A DNA stretch of 64,000 nucleotides from Planctomycetota bacterium. GTDB taxonomy: Bacteria; Planctomycetota; Planctomycetia; Pirellulales; UBA1268. The stretch lies in assembly GCA_016872555.1 (NCBI GenBank), contig VGZO01000001.1, positions 62,001-126,000 on the forward strand. The letters run 5' to 3'. A model generated the notes under the pieces. That model was not told the origin of the DNA. It searched no databases and saw only the letters and a list, made by a program, of their open reading frames with translations. The position numbers and the translations under genes were made by a program. Of the stretch, positions 43,790-52,672 are shown piece by piece; the stretch's first letter is position 1, and each line of letters starts with the position of its first letter.

Positions 43790-45112
43790 ATGCCGGAGAC
43801 CGCAGCCCGCCGAGTCGTCGTCACCGGGATGGGGGTCGTCTGTCCGTTCGGGCTCGCCCCCGCCGACCTCCATGCCGGGCTCCGCGGGGGGCACAGCGCC
43901 GTCGTCCCGATCGAGTCGTTCGACACCGGCGGCCTGCCCCTCCACCATGGCGCCGAGGCCCGCCAGTTCACCGGGGAGATCGACAACTTCGGCCCCCTCG
44001 AAGTGGAGACCAAGAAGGCGATCCGCAAGGGCCTCAAGGTGATGTGCCGGGAGAGCCAGATGGCGGTCGCGGCGGCCCAGCGGGCGCTGTACGCCTCCGG
44101 CCTCGCCGCCGGCGGGGCCGAGCCGGACCGGTTCGGCTGCGTGTTCGGCTCCGACTACATGCTCACGCTCCCCGGGGACTTCACCTCCGGGATCGCGCGC
44201 TGCCGTGGGGCCGACGGCCGGTTCTCCTTCGGGCGCTGGGCCGATGACGGCATGCCGCTGCTCAATCCGCTGTGGCTGCTCAAGTACCTCCCCAACATGC
44301 CGGCCAGCCACATCGCGATCTACAACGACCTCCGCGGGCCGAGCAACTCGATCACGATCCGCGAGGCCAGTGGCCATCTCGCGGTCGGTGAGGCGACGAT
44401 GACGATCCAGCGCGGTGCCGCCGACGTGATGCTCGCCGGTGCCACCGGCACGCGCATCCACCCGATGAAGACCGTCCACGCCCTGCAGTCGGAGCAGGTC
44501 GCGACGGGGACCGACGATCCCACCGGGTGGAGCCGGCCGTTCGACCGGCTGCGGCGGGGGATGGTGCTCGGCGAGGGGGCGGCGGTGCTGGTCCTCGAGG
44601 AGCTCGGCCACGCCCGGGCGCGGGGTGCGACGATCCACGGCGAGGTGCTTGGCCACGCGGCGCGGCAAGCGAGCGATCGCCTCGCCCTCGGCCTGCGGCG
44701 GCCGGCGCTGGCGATGGCGATGCGCCGGGCCCTCGAGGCTGCCGGTCTCGAGCCCGGTGGGCTCGGGCATGTCCACGCGCACGGCTTGAGTACGGTGGGG
44801 TCGGATCGCGATGAAGCCGAAGCGCTGGCCGAGGTCTGCGGCCCCCGCCTAAGCGATATACCGGTCGTCGCGGCGAAAGCCAACTTCGGCAATCTCGGCG
44901 CCGCCAGCGGATTGGTGGAGACGATCGCCAGCCTCGAGGCGCTCCGCGAGGGAACGCTCTTTCCGCTTCGCAACTCCACCGCGCCGGATCCGGCCTGCCC
45001 GATTCGTCCGGCGGTGGCCGGCGATCGTGCGGGGCGCACGTTCATGTCCTCGTCGGTCACGCCCCAGGGGCAGGCGGCGGCGGTGGTGATCGGGTTGCTC
45101 GAGCGCGCCTGA
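43790..45112 (+). CDS. Ketosynthase homologue lacking catalytic Cys and one His (KS-beta/CLF-like)
   Basis: A 440-residue thiolase-fold protein close to FabF. R-V-V-V-T-G-M-G-V-V-C-P-F-G opens it, and the fold signatures G-E-G-A-A-V-L-V-L-E-E and H-A-H-G-L-S-T remain. At the nucleophile position the sequence reads T-I-R-E-A-S-G-H, so Glu192 replaces Cys. The second His motif is K-A-N-F-G-N-L-G, so His is Asn. The first His is kept. It cannot condense chains by the normal route; a role as a chain-length-factor-like partner or malonyl-ACP decarboxylase fits known KS-beta/KSQ proteins. I chose ATG 43790; a GTG at 43733 also exists. Confidence 0.83.
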   Translation: MPETAARRVVVTGMGVVCPFGLAPADLHAGLRGGHSAVVPIESFDTGGLPLHHGAEARQFTGEIDNFGPLEVETKKAIRKGLKVMCRESQMAVAAAQRALYASGLAAGGAEPDRFGCVFGSDYMLTLPGDFTSGIARCRGADGRFSFGRWADDGMPLLNPLWLLKYLPNMPASHIAIYNDLRGPSNSITIREASGHLAVGEATMTIQRGAADVMLAGATGTRIHPMKTVHALQSEQVATGTDDPTGWSRPFDRLRRGMVLGEGAAVLVLEELGHARARGATIHGEVLGHAARQASDRLALGLRRPALAMAMRRALEAAGLEPGGLGHVHAHGLSTVGSDRDEAEALAEVCGPRLSDIPVVAAKANFGNLGAASGLVETIASLEALREGTLFPLRNSTAPDPACPIRPAVAGDRAGRTFMSSSVTPQGQAAAVVIGLLERA

Positions 45113-45686
45113 CGCATCTCACCCGCATGCCGGGCGTGTCGACGAGGCCGATGGTCCCCTCGGTGGCGGCAGGCGGATCCTTGACAGTCGAGTGCCGTGC
45201 CCGTACCCTTTGCAGCTTGCGTCAGCGGGCGGCCGCTGGCCAGGGAGTCGCTCCCAGACGGCCCCGGACCCGCACCTGATCGCTTTCAGGCAGGTGCTGA
45301 GACGGGGCTCCGGTCGCGTTGTGCACAGGTGAGAATGTCGTCCGGACGGACGGCGATTCGCCGAGGTGCGTGGCGTCGAAACGGTAGTTACGCGCGTCGC
45401 GGCGCGAACGTGGAGCACGTCGGCCCCCTGGCCGGGCCGATCGGTGTCGCAGCAGTGGTCGTCCTGCCGGGGCGCTTCCGTCGGATCGGAAGATTGTCGC
45501 GATGGGGCGGCCCGGACCCTGCCGGTGGTCGGTTGCGGAACGCTCACCGTCTGGGTCACGCCAGTGTTGACGCCAGTGATGGCTGTTGGATCGGTGGTCC
45601 GGTGTGGGCCGTACGGGAGCGTGCGGTGGCCCCGGCTGCCGGTCGAGCGTCGTTGGCGGTGCCACGGAAGCGACTCCGAGCGATCC
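45113..45686. other. Long nusA leader region
   Basis: About 570 bases between the KS-beta-like gene and nusA. It holds a near-consensus promoter at 45181-45209 and a leader of roughly 470 bases. Base composition is less GC-rich than coding DNA. An open frame at 45197-45697 lacks coding character and does not resemble RimP, which usually precedes nusA. A short hairpin (GTCGTCCG...GACGGCGAT, 45342-45360) can be drawn, but I could not identify a known riboswitch or tRNA. Confidence 0.5.
45181..45209 (+). promoter_or_regulatory. Sigma70-type promoter of the nusA-infB operon
   Basis: TTGACA (45181-45186) is a perfect -35, followed by a 17-base spacer and TACCCT (45204-45209). It is the best promoter match seen in the window. 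The transcript would have a leader of about 470 bases before nusA. Confidence 0.65.
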
Positions 45687-47066
45687 ATGAAGCCTGAAGA
45701 AATCCTCCGCATCGTCGACGCGATCCATCGCGACAAGAACATCGACAAAGAGATCGTCTTCCTGGCGATCGAGCAGGCCCTCGTCACGGCGCTGCAGCGT
45801 CAGTACGGCGAGGAGTCGCAGATCGTCATCGCCATCGACCGCGACGACGGCCGGCTGACCGGAACCCGCGACGGCGCCGACATCGACACCCAGGAATTGT
45901 CGGGTCGGATCGGTGCCCAGACGGCGAAGCAGGTGATCATCCAGAAGATCCGCGAGGCCGAGCGCGACGCCCTGCACGACGAGTTCGAGGAGCAGGTCGG
46001 GCAGATGGTGTCGGGCGTCGTCACCCGGTTCGAGGGGGCGACGGCGACCGTCCAGCTCGGCAACACCGAGGCGATCCTCCCGCGCAGCGAGCAGATCCCC
46101 GGGGAGTCGTTCCATCCCAACGAGCGGATCCGGGGGACGATCTTCGAGGTTCGGAAGGTCGGCAGTCGGGTGAAGATCATCCTCTCGCGGATCCGTCCCC
46201 AACTCGTTCTCCGGCTGTTCGAACAGGAAATCCCCGAGATCGCCGACGGCGTCATCGAGATCCGGGCGATCGCACGCGAGCCCGGCTACCGCAGCAAGGT
46301 AGCCGTGATCAGCTCCGACAACCGCGTCGACTGCGTCGGTGCCTGCGTCGGGGTTCGCGGCAACCGGATCAAGAACATCGTCGAGGAGCTCGGCGGCGAA
46401 CGGATCGACATCGTCCGCTGGAGCGACGACCTCCAGGTCCTCGTGCCCAACGCGCTGCAGCCGGCCGAGGTCGACGAGGTGATCCTCTGCCAGATGCTCG
46501 GCCGGGGGATCGTCCTGGTCCAGGAAGACCAACTGTCCCTGGCGATCGGCCGCCGCGGGCAGAACGTCCGCCTCGCGAGCAAACTGTGCGGCTGGGACAT
46601 CGAAATCATGACCCGCGAGGAGCTCGACCAGCAGATCGAGCGGGCCGTGAGCGGCTTCTCGTCGATCGAGGGGATGGAGGAGTCGGTGGCCGAGAAGCTC
46701 GTCGGCGAGGGCTTCCTGTCGTACGACGACCTGTCGGTGATCGAGCCGGCTGACCTGATGGAGATGGGTGGCCTGGCGGAGGAGTCGGTGGACGCGATCG
46801 TCGCCGAGGCCGAACGCCGTGCCGCCGTCGCCGAGATGGCCGCCGCCGACGAACGCCGGAAGCAGCGGGAGCAGGAGCGGGTCGACCGGGCCGCCACGGA
46901 GAGCCAGGGTGCCGATGCCGCGGCGACGGTCGACGCCGACTCGGCGGCGGCCGACGGGGGCGGCGGCGATGCCGAGCCTGCGGCGGCGTCTGGCGACGGA
47001 GGGGGTGGCCTCGCTGACGGCGTGGCCGATTCGCCGGTCGTGCCCGGTGCGGATCGCGGCCAGTGA
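45687..47066 (+). CDS. nusA: Transcription termination/antitermination protein NusA
   Basis: A 459-residue NusA. The N-terminal RNAP-binding domain (about 1-125) is followed by S1 (about 130-200, [13 protein letters not shown]), two KH domains (about 205-350; V-G-V-R-G-N-R-I-K and I-G-R-R-G-Q-N-V-R) and a short helix-hairpin-helix region. The last 70 residues are an Ala/Gly/Asp-rich tail. It binds RNA polymerase and nascent RNA to control pausing and termination. It is the first gene in a nusA-infB-rbfA run. The leader is long and rimP is missing. Confidence 0.96.
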   Translation: MKPEEILRIVDAIHRDKNIDKEIVFLAIEQALVTALQRQYGEESQIVIAIDRDDGRLTGTRDGADIDTQELSGRIGAQTAKQVIIQKIREAERDALHDEFEEQVGQMVSGVVTRFEGATATVQLGNTEAILPRSEQIPGESFHPNERIRGTIFEVRKVGSRVKIILSRIRPQLVLRLFEQEIPEIADGVIEIRAIAREPGYRSKVAVISSDNRVDCVGACVGVRGNRIKNIVEELGGERIDIVRWSDDLQVLVPNALQPAEVDEVILCQMLGRGIVLVQEDQLSLAIGRRGQNVRLASKLCGWDIEIMTREELDQQIERAVSGFSSIEGMEESVAEKLVGEGFLSYDDLSVIEPADLMEMGGLAEESVDAIVAEAERRAAVAEMAAADERRKQREQERVDRAATESQGADAAATVDADSAAADGGGGDAEPAAASGDGGGGLADGVADSPVVPGADRGQ

Positions 47067-47140
47067 TACACGAGTGGATCGGTGAGACGATGGTGTCGTT
47101 CCGGTGCGGATCGTTTCGATCGTTGCCATGAGGGGTGCGC

Positions 47141-50113
47141 GTGGCGGTTCGGATTTACACGCTGGCCAACCAGTTGAAGCTCGACAGCAAAGAGCTGGTC
47201 GAGATGTGCACGCGCGCCGGGATCCATGACAAAGGATCCGCGCTCGCGAGTCTGACCGACGAGGAAGTCGTCAAGCTCAAGGAATTCATGGCCGCCCGTT
47301 CGCGGCCTCCCGAGCGGCCCGCCGCGGGATCCGCGCGGCCGTCGATCGGGGCTCCTGTCCGGCCGTCGATTGCGGCGCCGGTGCGGCCGGCTCCGCCGCT
47401 GCGCCCCGCGGCAGCGAAGCCCCCGGCCCCGAGCCGAGCCGACGCCGAAGCACCGGACGGTGCCGAGGGGGGTGCAGGCACCGCGGCAGCGCCCGTCGAG
47501 CCGGCGGGAGGCGCGGCGGTGCCGCGGCCGGCGCCAGTGCCCACGCGCCCCGGCGTCGTCGCGGAGCGCGCCCCGCTCGGTGGCGCGGTGCGACCGTCCA
47601 CGGGGGGCGCCGGTCAGTCAGGGACGGCACGTCCAGCCGGCCCGGGAGATGCTCCGCCCGAGGCTCCCCAACCCCCGACGGCCGCTCCTCCGGAACCCGC
47701 TCCTGCCCCGCGGACGAGCGGGCCGTTGCGGAAAGAAGACTACATCGCCCCTGGTGGTGTCGCGGCCCGTGGGCGGCCCGGTGAGCCGCCGCCGCGTCCC
47801 GAACCGCGCCCGCGCACGATCGGCAGCCGCACCGGTGAAGCCAAGCCGGTGCCGCGGCCCGCGTTCAAGCTGGCGCCGGTGCCGGCGGCCGGCAAGACCA
47901 CGATCGTGCCGCGCGCTCCCCAGGAGCCGGCCGCACAGAAGCCGGATGTGAAGCTACCCCTCGACGCGATCCGCAGTGCGAAGGCCGGCGGTGCGAAGCC
48001 GCTCGCCGATCACATGCGCAAGCATGAGCAGCGGCAGGCCGAGATCGCGCGGCAGCGGACCACCGGCGGCGTCGCGCCGCGTGGCGGAGCCCGTGGGGGA
48101 GCCGGGCCGATGCCCGTGCCCCCGCCGCTGGAGTCGGGTGTCCGCCCCCGGCGGACGCCTTCCAAGGCCGGCGGTGTCGGCGGCAAGTCGGACGACCTGC
48201 TCGGCGGGCGCGAAGCACGGCAACTCAACCGCAAGCGGGTCACCGATTCGCGCGACGACGACGACGGCGGAGGCCGGCGGCGCCGTTCCTCGCGAGCGCG
48301 GCGCGGGGCAGCCGTGTCGACCGCCGCCCCACGGAAGACCAACGCCTCGATCCAGGTGCCGTGCACGGTGCGTGGCCTCTCCGAGGCGATCGGCCTGCCG
48401 GCCAGCGAAGTCCTCAAGAAGCTCCTCTCCCTCGCACCGACGGCGATCCCGAGCATGAGCACGATGCTCGACAGGGATACCGTCGAATTGCTGGCGGTCG
48501 AACTCGGGGTCTCCCTCGACCTCAAGACCGCGGAGGATCTCGAGCAGGAGTTGCTCGCCGGTTTCGATGCCGTCGACGAAGACCCGGTGCTGCGGATGCC
48601 GCGGGCCCCGATCGTGACCTTCCTCGGCCACGTCGACCACGGCAAGACGTCGCTCCTCGATCGGATCCTCGGCATCGACGTCGCCAAGCGCGAGAGCGGG
48701 GGGATCACCCAGCACATCCGTGCCTACGGGGTCAAGCATTCCGGGCGGGCGATCACGTTCGTCGACACCCCCGGTCACGAGGCCTTCACGCAGATGCGGG
48801 CCCGCGGGGCCAACGTCACCGACTGCGCGGTCCTCGTCGTCGCCGCCGACGACGGCGTCATGCCGCAGACCGAGGAGGCGATCAGCCACGCCAAGGCGGC
48901 CAACGTCCCGATCGTCGTGTGCATCAACAAGATCGATCTTCCCGGGACCGACGTGCAGCGGATCTACCAGCAGCTCGCGACGGCCGACCTCCTGCCGACG
49001 GAGTGGGGGGGCGAGACGGAAGTGGTCAAGACCAGCGCCCTCAACGGCGAGGGGGTGGACGACCTCCTCGACACGCTGCTGACGATCGCCGAACTTCACG
49101 ACCTGCGTGCCAACCCCGATCGCCTCGCGGCGGGCGTCTGCCTCGACGCCTCGATCCACGAGGGCAAGGGAGTGATGGCCTGCCTGCTCGTCCAGAAGGG
49201 GACGTTGCGGGTCGGCGACGCCGTCGTCTGCGGCGAGGCCAGCGGCACCGTCAAGGCCCTGCAACCGACGCTCGGCAAGCGCCGCCAGCAGACGGTCGGC
49301 CCCGCCGAGCCGATCCTGATGAGCGGTTTCGACGTCGCCCCGGGGGCCGGTGAGCGGTTTCAGGTCGTGGAGTCGATCGCCCGGGCCCGCGAGGTCGCGC
49401 TCAAGCGGGCCGCGATCCGCCGGCAGTCGACGCTCGTCAGTGCGCCGGTGCACGTGACCCTGGAAAACCTCCTCGAAAAGCTCGGTTCCCAGAAGACGCC
49501 GACGCTCAACCTGATCCTCCGCGCCGACGTCCGCGGCTCGATCGAGGCGATCCTCAAGGAGCTGCAGAAGCTCGACCACCCGGAGGTCAAGATCCGCATC
49601 CTCCAAGCCACCGTCGGTGGTGTCAGCGAGGCGGACGTGCAGCTGGCCGATGCCTCCGACGCGGTGATCATCGCGTTCAACGTCGTCCCCGACGAGCGCG
49701 CCCGGTCGTTGGCCGAGGAGCGTGGCGTGCAGATTCGCCGCTACGAGATCATCTACCAGATGACCGACGATCTGAAGAGCGCGCTGGAGGGGATGCTCGC
49801 CCCCGAGAAGCGCGAGACGGAGCTCGGCCGCGCGGTCGTGCAGCGCACCTTCTCGATCAGTCGGATCGGGGTGATCGCGGGCTGCCGGGTGATCGGCGGC
49901 GTGATCTCACGCAATGGCCGGCTGCGGATCATCCGCGACGGTCGCGTGATCGGCGACTATGGCATCGAGTCGCTGAAGCGGGAGAAGGACGACGCCCGCG
50001 AGGTCCGGGACGGCCTCGAGTGCGGCATCAAGCTGCAGGGCTTCAATGACGTCAAGGAGGGTGATTTCCTCGAGTGCTACCGGATCGAGGAAGTCGCGCG
50101 GACGTTGTCGTGA
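47141..50113 (+). CDS. infB: Translation initiation factor IF-2
   Basis: A 990-residue IF-2. The first 55 residues are an IF2_N domain ([13 protein letters not shown]). About 60-400 is a Pro/Ala/Arg-rich linker. Then comes a second IF2_N-like segment and the G domain with G-H-V-D-H-G-K-T (Gly496-Thr503), D-T-P-G-H-E, N-K-I-D and the C-terminal fMet-tRNA-binding domains. It positions initiator tRNA on the 30S subunit. I chose GTG 47141 because AGGGG precedes it; GTG 47135 overlaps that site. The stop overlaps the rbfA GTG. Confidence 0.96.
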   Translation: MAVRIYTLANQLKLDSKELVEMCTRAGIHDKGSALASLTDEEVVKLKEFMAARSRPPERPAAGSARPSIGAPVRPSIAAPVRPAPPLRPAAAKPPAPSRADAEAPDGAEGGAGTAAAPVEPAGGAAVPRPAPVPTRPGVVAERAPLGGAVRPSTGGAGQSGTARPAGPGDAPPEAPQPPTAAPPEPAPAPRTSGPLRKEDYIAPGGVAARGRPGEPPPRPEPRPRTIGSRTGEAKPVPRPAFKLAPVPAAGKTTIVPRAPQEPAAQKPDVKLPLDAIRSAKAGGAKPLADHMRKHEQRQAEIARQRTTGGVAPRGGARGGAGPMPVPPPLESGVRPRRTPSKAGGVGGKSDDLLGGREARQLNRKRVTDSRDDDDGGGRRRRSSRARRGAAVSTAAPRKTNASIQVPCTVRGLSEAIGLPASEVLKKLLSLAPTAIPSMSTMLDRDTVELLAVELGVSLDLKTAEDLEQELLAGFDAVDEDPVLRMPRAPIVTFLGHVDHGKTSLLDRILGIDVAKRESGGITQHIRAYGVKHSGRAITFVDTPGHEAFTQMRARGANVTDCAVLVVAADDGVMPQTEEAISHAKAANVPIVVCINKIDLPGTDVQRIYQQLATADLLPTEWGGETEVVKTSALNGEGVDDLLDTLLTIAELHDLRANPDRLAAGVCLDASIHEGKGVMACLLVQKGTLRVGDAVVCGEASGTVKALQPTLGKRRQQTVGPAEPILMSGFDVAPGAGERFQVVESIARAREVALKRAAIRRQSTLVSAPVHVTLENLLEKLGSQKTPTLNLILRADVRGSIEAILKELQKLDHPEVKIRILQATVGGVSEADVQLADASDAVIIAFNVVPDERARSLAEERGVQIRRYEIIYQMTDDLKSALEGMLAPEKRETELGRAVVQRTFSISRIGVIAGCRVIGGVISRNGRLRIIRDGRVIGDYGIESLKREKDDAREVRDGLECGIKLQGFNDVKEGDFLECYRIEEVARTLS

Positions 50114-50559
50114 GCACGCGGCGGCTTCTCAAGGCGGCAGAGGCGGTCCGGGAGGTGGTCAGCATTGCCATCCTCACGCAGGTCCGTGATCCACGCGTTC
50201 GCGACGTCACCGTGACCGGCGTCGAGATGGCGCCCGACATGCGCTCGGCGACCGTCCGCGTGTCGGTGATGGGGAGCCCGGCGCAGGAGGCGCTGGCGCT
50301 GCGCGGGCTGGCGAGCTCGGCCGGTTTCCTCCAGTCGTTGATCGCCAGCCGGATCGAGACGCGGTACACCCCCCGGCTGCGGTTCGAAATCGACGGCGGG
50401 GTGAAGAAGTCGATCGAGATGGCGCGGATTCTCGCCGAGGTCCTTCCTCCCGCCGGCCGCGACGCCGACGCGGAGCCCGGCAACGACGCGTCAGATCCGG
50501 AGGACCACGGCGGCGGATCGACACCGCTTCCGCCGGCCATGCAGCAGGAGCAGCCATGA
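50110..50559 (+). CDS. rbfA: 30S ribosome-binding factor RbfA
   Basis: A 149-residue KH-fold protein. The core (about 1-115) has the R-R-L-L-K-A-A-E-A-V-R-E-V-V start, R-D-P-R-V-R-D-V-T-V-T-G-V-E and the S-A-T-V-R-V-S-V turn. It helps 16S rRNA 5'-end maturation of the 30S subunit. The acidic Asp/Glu/Pro tail is not part of the fold. It starts with GTG overlapping the infB stop and is coupled to the next gene by ATGA. Confidence 0.93.
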   Translation: MSTRRLLKAAEAVREVVSIAILTQVRDPRVRDVTVTGVEMAPDMRSATVRVSVMGSPAQEALALRGLASSAGFLQSLIASRIETRYTPRLRFEIDGGVKKSIEMARILAEVLPPAGRDADAEPGNDASDPEDHGGGSTPLPPAMQQEQP

Positions 50560-51887
50560 GCGCATCCAGTCGCCAGCAGGCGGTCGCCCGACTCCACAAG
50601 GCACTGCGGACGCAATACCGGCTCGTCCCGACCGACACGGCGCGGCCACTTCTCGAACAGGTGCTGTTCGCCTGCTGTCTCGAGAACGCCCCGTACGAAC
50701 TGGCCCAGAAGGCGTTTGCCCGTCTCGGGGAGGCGTTTTTCGACCTCAACGAGGTTCGCGTCACGACCGTGGCGGAACTGGCGGAGGTGCTCCACGGCCT
50801 TCCTGACCCGCCCCGCGCCGCCCTCGCCCTCCGCCGTGTGCTGCAGAGCGTGTTCGAGTCGAGCTACAGTTTCTCGCTCGAGTCGGCACGGAAGCACTCG
50901 CTCGCCCACGGCGTGAAGACCCTCGAGAGCCTCCAGGGGATTCCGCCGTTCGTCGTCGCCCATGTGGCCTCGACGGCGCTCGGCGGCCACTTCGTGCCGG
51001 TCGATCTCGGTGGGTTGCAGGCCCTGTACCTCGCCGGGATCGTCACGCGCGACGAGTACGTCGCCGGCCGGGCAGCTGGTCTCGAGAGGCTCGTCGCCAA
51101 GAAGAACGGCCCCGAGTTCTCCTCGTTGCTCCACCAATTCGGCGTCGAAGTCCTCGGCAATCTCCACGGTGCGACGGTGCGACGGATCCTGCAGTCGGTC
51201 GCGCCCGACCTCAAGGAACGGTTTCCGAAGCGCGGCGAGCCGATGCCCCTCCCGGCCGTCCCGGCTGCAGCCGACGCGGATGGCGCGAAGGGGGATGGCA
51301 CACGCGGCATGGCCGATGAGCACCGGCCCGCCGGTCCGCAGGCCGCCGCACGCCCGGCTGGCAAGACACCGCTGCCGCCCCCCGGATCGGGACCGAAGCG
51401 CACCGCCGATGGCAAGCCGGTGGCAGGCAGCAAACCGGGGCCGAAGCCGTTCGTCGTCAAACCCAACGTCGGCCGTCCGCCGCCGGCCGACCTGCCCCCT
51501 GCCCCGCCCGCAGCCGCCGAGCCGGAGGTCGTCGAGCCGGCCAAGCCGGTGGCCACGGCAAAGGCCGCCTCCACCAAGCCGCCAGCTACCGGCAAGGGAG
51601 GCGCGCGCGCCGCCAAGGGGGCCGCGGAGCCGGCCGCAGGCGTCGTCCGGCCGGCGCGGCCGGCGGCCGACCGCGGCGCGAAGAAGCCCGCCGCGGAATC
51701 CCCCGCCGGCACCGCGAAGGAGCGTGGCGGTGCCGCCCCCAAACCGCCGGCGAAGCCGCCGCGCCCTGCCGGGCGAACCGACAAGGGGGGCACGCGGGCC
51801 GGCAGCGCGAAAGGGACACCGCGCAAGGCCGACGGCAAGGGAGCCGGCACGGCCGCGGCGCAGCTGACGAGGCGGAAACCGCGTTGA
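50556..51887 (+). CDS. Endonuclease III-like HhH protein without catalytic Lys, with basic tail
   Basis: A 443-residue protein. The folded part (about 1-225) resembles the helical HhH-GPD domain of endonuclease III: A-F-A-R-L-G-E-A-F-F-D-L-N-E-V, then L-Q-G-I-P-P-F-V-V-A-H-V and F-V-P-V-D-L-G. Where EndoIII has the catalytic Lys in L-P-G-V-G-R-K-T, this reads I-P-P-F; Asp of V-D-T-H is kept as V-D-L-G. No [4Fe-4S] cysteines are visible. The rest (about 230-443) is Lys/Ala/Pro-rich and histone-like. It is likely a DNA- or RNA-binding protein, not an active glycosylase. It overlaps rbfA (ATGA) and is followed by yebC. Confidence 0.6.
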   Translation: MSASSRQQAVARLHKALRTQYRLVPTDTARPLLEQVLFACCLENAPYELAQKAFARLGEAFFDLNEVRVTTVAELAEVLHGLPDPPRAALALRRVLQSVFESSYSFSLESARKHSLAHGVKTLESLQGIPPFVVAHVASTALGGHFVPVDLGGLQALYLAGIVTRDEYVAGRAAGLERLVAKKNGPEFSSLLHQFGVEVLGNLHGATVRRILQSVAPDLKERFPKRGEPMPLPAVPAAADADGAKGDGTRGMADEHRPAGPQAAARPAGKTPLPPPGSGPKRTADGKPVAGSKPGPKPFVVKPNVGRPPPADLPPAPPAAAEPEVVEPAKPVATAKAASTKPPATGKGGARAAKGAAEPAAGVVRPARPAADRGAKKPAAESPAGTAKERGGAAPKPPAKPPRPAGRTDKGGTRAGSAKGTPRKADGKGAGTAAAQLTRRKPR

Positions 51888-51901
51888 TCGCGAGGTGATG
51901 C

Positions 51902-52651
51902 ATGGCCGGTCATTCTCATTGGGCGAACATCGCCCGCAAGAAGTCGCTGATCGACGCGAAGCGCGGCAAGCTGTGGAGCAAGCTCGCCAAGGCGATCATC
52001 GTCGCCGCCAAGCACGGCGGTGCCGATCCCGATGCCAATCTCCGGTTGCGGTATGCGATCGACGCCGCCAAGGCGGTCAGCATGCCCAAGGACAACATCC
52101 AGCGGGCGATCCGCACCGGCACCGGTGAGCTCAAGGGAGGCAACCTTGAGGAGTCGATCTACGAGGGGTATGCCGCCGGCGGCGTGGCGGTGCTGTGCGA
52201 GATCCTCACCGACAACAAGAACCGGACCGCCCCCGAGATCCGCAAGATCTTCGAGATGTGCGACGGCAAGCTCGGAGCCACCGGCTGCGTGGCCTACCTG
52301 TTTCAGCGGAAGGGGGTCGTCCGCGTGGCGCAGGGGGCAGTGACCGAGGAGCGGCTCGTCGAGTTGACCCTCGACGCCGGCGCCGACGACGTCAAGCTCG
52401 CCGGCGATCGGTGGGAGATCACCTGCGAACCGGCGGCGATCACCGGCGTGCTCGACGCCCTCCGCGCCGCCGGCCTCGAACCCGAGCCGGGGGGCATCGT
52501 CCGGCTGCCGACGACGACCGTCTCGGTCGACGACGTCGACGTCGCCCGCAAGGTGCTCGCCCTGCTCGAGCGGCTCGACGACCACGACGACGTGCAGAGC
52601 GTCGCCGCCAATTTCAGCATCCCCGACGAAGCCCTCGCCCAGTTGGGCTGA
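51902..52651 (+). CDS. YebC/PmpR family translation regulator
   Basis: A 249-residue protein of the TACO1/YebC family, from A-G-H-S-H-W-A-N-I-A-R-K-K through I-Y-E-G-Y-A-A-G-G-V-A-V to the C-terminal V-A-A-N-F-S-I-P-D. Family members were first called transcription regulators; more recent work shows some promote translation of hard stretches such as polyproline. That reading would fit the Pro-rich proteins here, but it is inference. It starts 14 bases after the EndoIII-like gene. The start is ATG 51902, next to GCGAGGTG. Confidence 0.93.
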   Translation: MAGHSHWANIARKKSLIDAKRGKLWSKLAKAIIVAAKHGGADPDANLRLRYAIDAAKAVSMPKDNIQRAIRTGTGELKGGNLEESIYEGYAAGGVAVLCEILTDNKNRTAPEIRKIFEMCDGKLGATGCVAYLFQRKGVVRVAQGAVTEERLVELTLDAGADDVKLAGDRWEITCEPAAITGVLDALRAAGLEPEPGGIVRLPTTTVSVDDVDVARKVLALLERLDDHDDVQSVAANFSIPDEALAQLG

Positions 52652-52672
52652 GCCGTCGAAGCCGCCGGCCGG

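Noticed and set aside
45197-45697. 166-residue ORF in the nusA leader as a possible RimP
   Set aside because: No RimP motifs, poor coding character, Arg/Gly-rich shadow-like composition, and no ribosome site.
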